From DATMNI01 sp035570275 (GTDB lineage Bacteria; Acidobacteriota; Terriglobia; Bryobacterales; Bryobacteraceae), in assembly GCA_035570275.1 (NCBI GenBank), contig DATMNI010000178.1, positions 1-7,394 on the forward strand: a DNA stretch of 7,394 bases, read 5' to 3'. The position numbers and the translations under genes were made by a program. Below are positions 3,966 to 7,394 of this stretch, piece by piece. Positions within the stretch are counted from its first letter, which is position 1, and each line of letters begins with the position of its first letter. The notes below the pieces were generated by a model. The model saw nothing but the letters and a program-made list of their open reading frames with translations, did not search any database and was not told the origin of the DNA.

Positions 3966-6900
3966 ATGAGTCGCTTTCTGGCGATCTTCGCGTTCTTCAT
4001 GTTCGCAGCGATGCCGTCATTCGCGCAGTTCGACACGGCGGAAGTTCTTGGAACGGTTAGGGATAATTCGGGAGCGGTGGTACCGAAGGCGGCGCTCACG
4101 CTACTGCATGTGGATACCGGCATCCAGTCGAAGACGACGGCCGACGAAAACGGCAACTACACGTTTTCAAATGTAAAGATCGGAATCTACAAAGTGACGG
4201 CGGAAGCGAAGGGCTTTTCCGCGGAAGCCGCGTCCGGTATCACCGTGAATGTTGGAGCGCGGCAGCGGGTGGATTTCGCCCTCCAAGTGGGCGCCGTGAG
4301 TGAAACCGTGGAGGTGAGTGGCGCGGCTTCGGTCCTCGAAACCGATTCGAGCGAGCACGGACAGGTGATTCAGAGCGCGGCCATCGTGGAACTTCCGCTC
4401 AACGGGCGCAATTATGCCGACCTGGCGCTATTATCCGCCAACGTTGTGAAATCTCCCATCGCTGTCTCTTTTTCGCCCAGCGGCACGCCGCGCGAAGGCT
4501 CGTTCAACGTGAACGGCATGCGCAGCACATACAACAATTTCCTGATGGACGGTCTGGACAATAACGCCTACGGGACCAGCAATCAGAGCTATTCTTCTCA
4601 GGTGATACAGGCGTCTCCGGATGCCATCGCCGAGTTTAAGGTGATCACCGGCAACTACAGCGCGGAGTACGGGCGCGTGGGCGGTGCGGTGGTGAATGCG
4701 GTCATGAAATCCGGTACCAATCAGTTTCACGGCACGGCCTACGAATTTTTCCGCAACACCTCGTTAAACGCCACCGGATTCCTGTTTAGTCCAGCCGTTT
4801 TCGTCAAGCCGACACTGCAGAGAAACCAGTTCGGAACCACCATCGGGGGGCCGATCGTCAAAAACAGGCTTTTCTTTTTCGGCGATTACGAAGGTTACCG
4901 CCAGTTGCAGCGGTATCTGAATTTCGATTCGCTTCCTACGGCTACCGATCGCGCCGGCGTACTGCCGGTACCCGTAGTCAATCCGCTGACCGGGTCCGTC
5001 TATTCGGCCAATACCCAGATTCCGATTGCCAGCCTCAATCCGTTCGCCGCCGCGCTGCTGGGCGGGCTGCCCACGCTGAATGGTCCCGGGCGCTCGAACA
5101 ACTACGAAGCTCTGCTCCTGATTCGCGATTACAGCGACAAGTACGATGCGAAAATCGACGGCCAGATCAACGACCGCATGACGGGGTTTCTGCGTTTCAG
5201 CCAACGCAAGGACGTCCAGTTTTATCAGCCGTCGTTTCCAGGCCCCTCAGGCGGCGACGGCAACGGAAATATCCATTCGATCGATCAAAACGCCTCGACC
5301 GGCTATACGTGGACCGTCACGCCAACCTCGTTGTTTGAGGCGCGTCTGGGTTGGACGCACATTGTGGCCGGAAAGCAACCGGCGCTGCTGGGCGGGCCGA
5401 GTCTGCAATCGCTGTTCGGCATTCAGGGCCTGCCGACAGCGCCGAATCTGACCGGCGGATTCAACACGCAGTCCCCCAGCGGATTCACCGCGCTGGGCCG
5501 ACAGACCAGCAATCCGCAGTTCCAGAACCCTACATCCTGGGATCCGAAACTCAATTATTCCAAAACCATCGGCCGGCATTCGATCAAGACGGGCTACGAG
5601 TATCTGAATATCCACACCGAAATTCTGGACGTCAATCCACTGTACGGCCAGGACGTGTACGCCGGACAATTCAGCAAGCCCACCTGCACGCAACTAGGGT
5701 TGGCGGCGGGATGCGCGATCGCAGCCGATCCGACCAGCTACAATCTGGCCGACCTGATTTTCGGCCTGCCCAGCCAGATCAACCAGGGCAGCTATACGGT
5801 GGTCAACCTCCGGCAGTACGTTCACTCGCTGTACGTGCAGGACGACTACCACGTGACTCCGAAACTGACGGTCAACGTGGGTCTGCGGTGGGAGTTCGCG
5901 TCGCCGCTGTATGAGCGCGACAACAACTATTCGAATTTCGACCCGGCGACGAATACCATGAAGAAAGCCACCGGCGGCAGCCTGTTGGACCGCAGCCTGG
6001 TCAATCCCGATCACAAAGACTTTGGGCCGCGGCTCGGTTTGGCCTACAGCATCGATCCGAAGACGGTTGTGCGCAGCGGATACGGAATCAGCTACACCTT
6101 TTTCAACCGCGTGGGCAGTGCCCTGGAAGGCATCAACGCCCCGCAGGCTCTCTTCGGTGTGCTGAACCAGAGTTTCCCCAACGGCGGCCCGGTGCCGGCC
6201 ACGTTCCTCACCACGCAGAACAGCTTCACCGCCGGCATTGCAAACCCGTCGAGTTTCAATCCGGTCAATTCCAACGTGGTTTACATTCCGCCAAAGAGCC
6301 CGTGGCCGTACATCCAGAACTGGTTTGTGTCGGTGCAGCGCGAGATCACCAGGAACACTCTGATCGAGGTCTCTTACAACGGGAACCACAGCCTGCGGCT
6401 ACCAATTTTGGCCGATTACAATCAGGCCAATGTGAACGCCGTGACCGCCACGTGCAATCCCCCGGCGATTACGTCCGGATGCCTGGGGGTTCAGGCGCGC
6501 CGACCAATTCCAACGTTTGGTCCCATCACCTGGGTCGATCCCGCAGGCGACAATCACTACAATGGGCTTTCGGCCCGCGTGGAGCACCGCTTTGGCAGCG
6601 GCCTGTATTTCCTGAACTCCTTCACCTGGGGAAAAGCCATGGGCGATTCCGAGCAGGCTCTGGAGTATTATGCGGGCTATTACGAAGCAAACCCGCAAAA
6701 CGTTCGTGACCTGGCGGCGGAGAAAGGTCCGTCGAGCTTTGACGTGAAGCTGAACAATGTCACCAGCATCGTGTATGAGCTCCCCTTCGGCAAGGGACGG
6801 AAATTCGGCGCCAGCCTCAACCCCATCCTCGACGCCATCGCCGGTGGATGGGAGCTCAACACCATCAACACGGCCCACACCGGTACACCGCTCGACGTGA

Positions 6901-7313
6901 TCTACGCCGCGCCGACGATCAACGACAATACCGGTCTTTCGAACGACTACCGCGGTCAGGAATTCCTGCGCCCGAACGTTACCGGCAGTGCCACCAGCCA
7001 GAGCAAGTCTCAGGAGCTGAATACCTTCTTTGCCGGGTACACGTTCACCACTCCCTTTGCCACCGCACCCTACGGCAATCTCGGCCGCAATGCGTTTCGC
7101 TCGCCGGGATTCGAACAGTGGGATTTCGCAGCCAACAAGAACTTCCGGATCCGCGAGAGCATCAGGCTGCAGTTCCGCTCGGAGTTCTTCAATCTTCTGA
7201 ATCACACCAACCTGGGAGTTCCCGATACGAAGACGACCGATGCGGCGTTCGGGACCATTCGCTCGACATATCCTTCGCGGCAAATCCAATTTGCCCTGAA
7301 GCTGCTGTTCTAA
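3966..7313 (+). CDS. TonB-dependent receptor, Oar-like, with N-terminal carboxypeptidase-regulatory-like domain
   Basis: A 1115-residue outer-membrane protein, full length for this family. Residues 1-20 (MSRFLAIFAFFMFAAMPSFA) are a signal peptide cleaved before Gln-Phe-Asp. A carboxypeptidase regulatory-like (Ig-like) domain spans about 25-108, with GTVRDNSGAVVPKAALTL and ADENGNYTFSNVKIGIYKV. The plug follows at about 110-250: VELPLNGRNYADLALLSANV (141-160), FNVNGMRSTYNNFLMDGLDN (180-199), AIAEFKVITGNYSAEYGRVG (220-239) and VVNAVMKSGTNQFHGTAYEF (242-261). The rest is the beta-barrel, ending in FALKLLF with the terminal Phe expected for outer-membrane insertion. Such receptors import large or scarce substrates using TonB energy; these Oar-like forms have mostly unknown ligands. 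No clear TonB box is seen. Two Cys pairs, 574/583 and 830/839, share C-x8-C spacing. It follows the FG-GAP gene and is the last gene in the window. Confidence 0.95.
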   Translation: MSRFLAIFAFFMFAAMPSFAQFDTAEVLGTVRDNSGAVVPKAALTLLHVDTGIQSKTTADENGNYTFSNVKIGIYKVTAEAKGFSAEAASGITVNVGARQRVDFALQVGAVSETVEVSGAASVLETDSSEHGQVIQSAAIVELPLNGRNYADLALLSANVVKSPIAVSFSPSGTPREGSFNVNGMRSTYNNFLMDGLDNNAYGTSNQSYSSQVIQASPDAIAEFKVITGNYSAEYGRVGGAVVNAVMKSGTNQFHGTAYEFFRNTSLNATGFLFSPAVFVKPTLQRNQFGTTIGGPIVKNRLFFFGDYEGYRQLQRYLNFDSLPTATDRAGVLPVPVVNPLTGSVYSANTQIPIASLNPFAAALLGGLPTLNGPGRSNNYEALLLIRDYSDKYDAKIDGQINDRMTGFLRFSQRKDVQFYQPSFPGPSGGDGNGNIHSIDQNASTGYTWTVTPTSLFEARLGWTHIVAGKQPALLGGPSLQSLFGIQGLPTAPNLTGGFNTQSPSGFTALGRQTSNPQFQNPTSWDPKLNYSKTIGRHSIKTGYEYLNIHTEILDVNPLYGQDVYAGQFSKPTCTQLGLAAGCAIAADPTSYNLADLIFGLPSQINQGSYTVVNLRQYVHSLYVQDDYHVTPKLTVNVGLRWEFASPLYERDNNYSNFDPATNTMKKATGGSLLDRSLVNPDHKDFGPRLGLAYSIDPKTVVRSGYGISYTFFNRVGSALEGINAPQALFGVLNQSFPNGGPVPATFLTTQNSFTAGIANPSSFNPVNSNVVYIPPKSPWPYIQNWFVSVQREITRNTLIEVSYNGNHSLRLPILADYNQANVNAVTATCNPPAITSGCLGVQARRPIPTFGPITWVDPAGDNHYNGLSARVEHRFGSGLYFLNSFTWGKAMGDSEQALEYYAGYYEANPQNVRDLAAEKGPSSFDVKLNNVTSIVYELPFGKGRKFGASLNPILDAIAGGWELNTINTAHTGTPLDVIYAAPTINDNTGLSNDYRGQEFLRPNVTGSATSQSKSQELNTFFAGYTFTTPFATAPYGNLGRNAFRSPGFEQWDFAANKNFRIRESIRLQFRSEFFNLLNHTNLGVPDTKTTDAAFGTIRSTYPSRQIQFALKLLF

Positions 7314-7352
7314 GAGCATCGGCCCGCTCACCTGACGGCACCCGTCCGTCCG

Positions 7353-7374
7353 AAACAAGGCTCACGGCCTGTTT
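7353..7374 (+). terminator. Weak terminator-like hairpin after the receptor gene
   Basis: AAAC and AGGC, separated by a bulged A, pair with GCCT and GTTT across a 5-nt loop (TCACG), giving an 8-bp stem 39 nt after the stop codon. Only a short T stretch occurs, inside the stem, and no T run follows, so intrinsic termination would be inefficient. A smaller hairpin, GACGG/CCGTC, precedes it at 7334-7346. Confidence 0.35.
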
Positions 7375-7394
7375 GTCGTGTGAAACCATCCGGC

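Noticed and set aside
6399..7358. 319-codon minus-strand open frame antisense to the 3' end of the receptor gene
   Set aside because: It is fully antisense to a well-conserved barrel coding region, and its translation has no recognisable family features, signal peptide or ribosome-binding site.

Overview
The window most likely comes from an acidobacterium of the Solibacter/Bryobacter type. This is an inference from gene content and style, not from a marker gene. The main reasons are a 1115-residue TonB-dependent receptor with an N-terminal carboxypeptidase-regulatory-like domain (the Oar-like type that is heavily expanded in Acidobacteriota), a secreted FG-GAP/VCBS propeller protein, an M48-like secreted protein, GC-rich DNA, and several exported proteins with short signal peptides. 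No RNA gene, CRISPR array, insertion sequence or phage gene is visible.

Layout. Positions 1-1187 hold two genes on the minus strand. The promoter-proximal one (1187-408) encodes a multi-pass membrane protein that resembles the membrane domain found in glycerophosphodiester phosphodiesterases. It is followed after 54 bp by a lipocalin-like secreted protein (353 to the left edge, cut off by the window). An 87-bp divergent gap (1188-1274) separates them from a plus-strand pair: a small secreted protein with a Pro/Ser/Ala/Gln repeat linker (1275-1688) and, 31 bp later, a secreted M48-like metallopeptidase homologue (1720-2478). The zinc motif of this homologue reads HAMAH instead of HExxH, so it is probably a pseudoprotease. 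A 271-bp non-coding gap (2479-2749) holds a short hairpin and, just before the next gene, a perfect 7-bp inverted repeat that overlaps a promoter-like -10 element. Then come the FG-GAP propeller protein (2750-3868) and, after 97 bp, the TonB-dependent receptor (3966-7313), followed by a weak terminator-like hairpin near the right edge.

How the genes may work together. Nearly every product is predicted to be exported or membrane-bound, so the window is a cell-envelope locus. The propeller protein and the outer-membrane receptor lie in tandem and could be a surface or periplasmic binding/processing partner plus importer, but no substrate can be read from the sequence. The small Pro-rich protein and the inactive-looking M48 protein form a tight pair of unknown role. 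The clearest oddities are the lost catalytic glutamate in the M48 protein and the inverted repeat ahead of the propeller gene. I did not find a convincing wholly new system.
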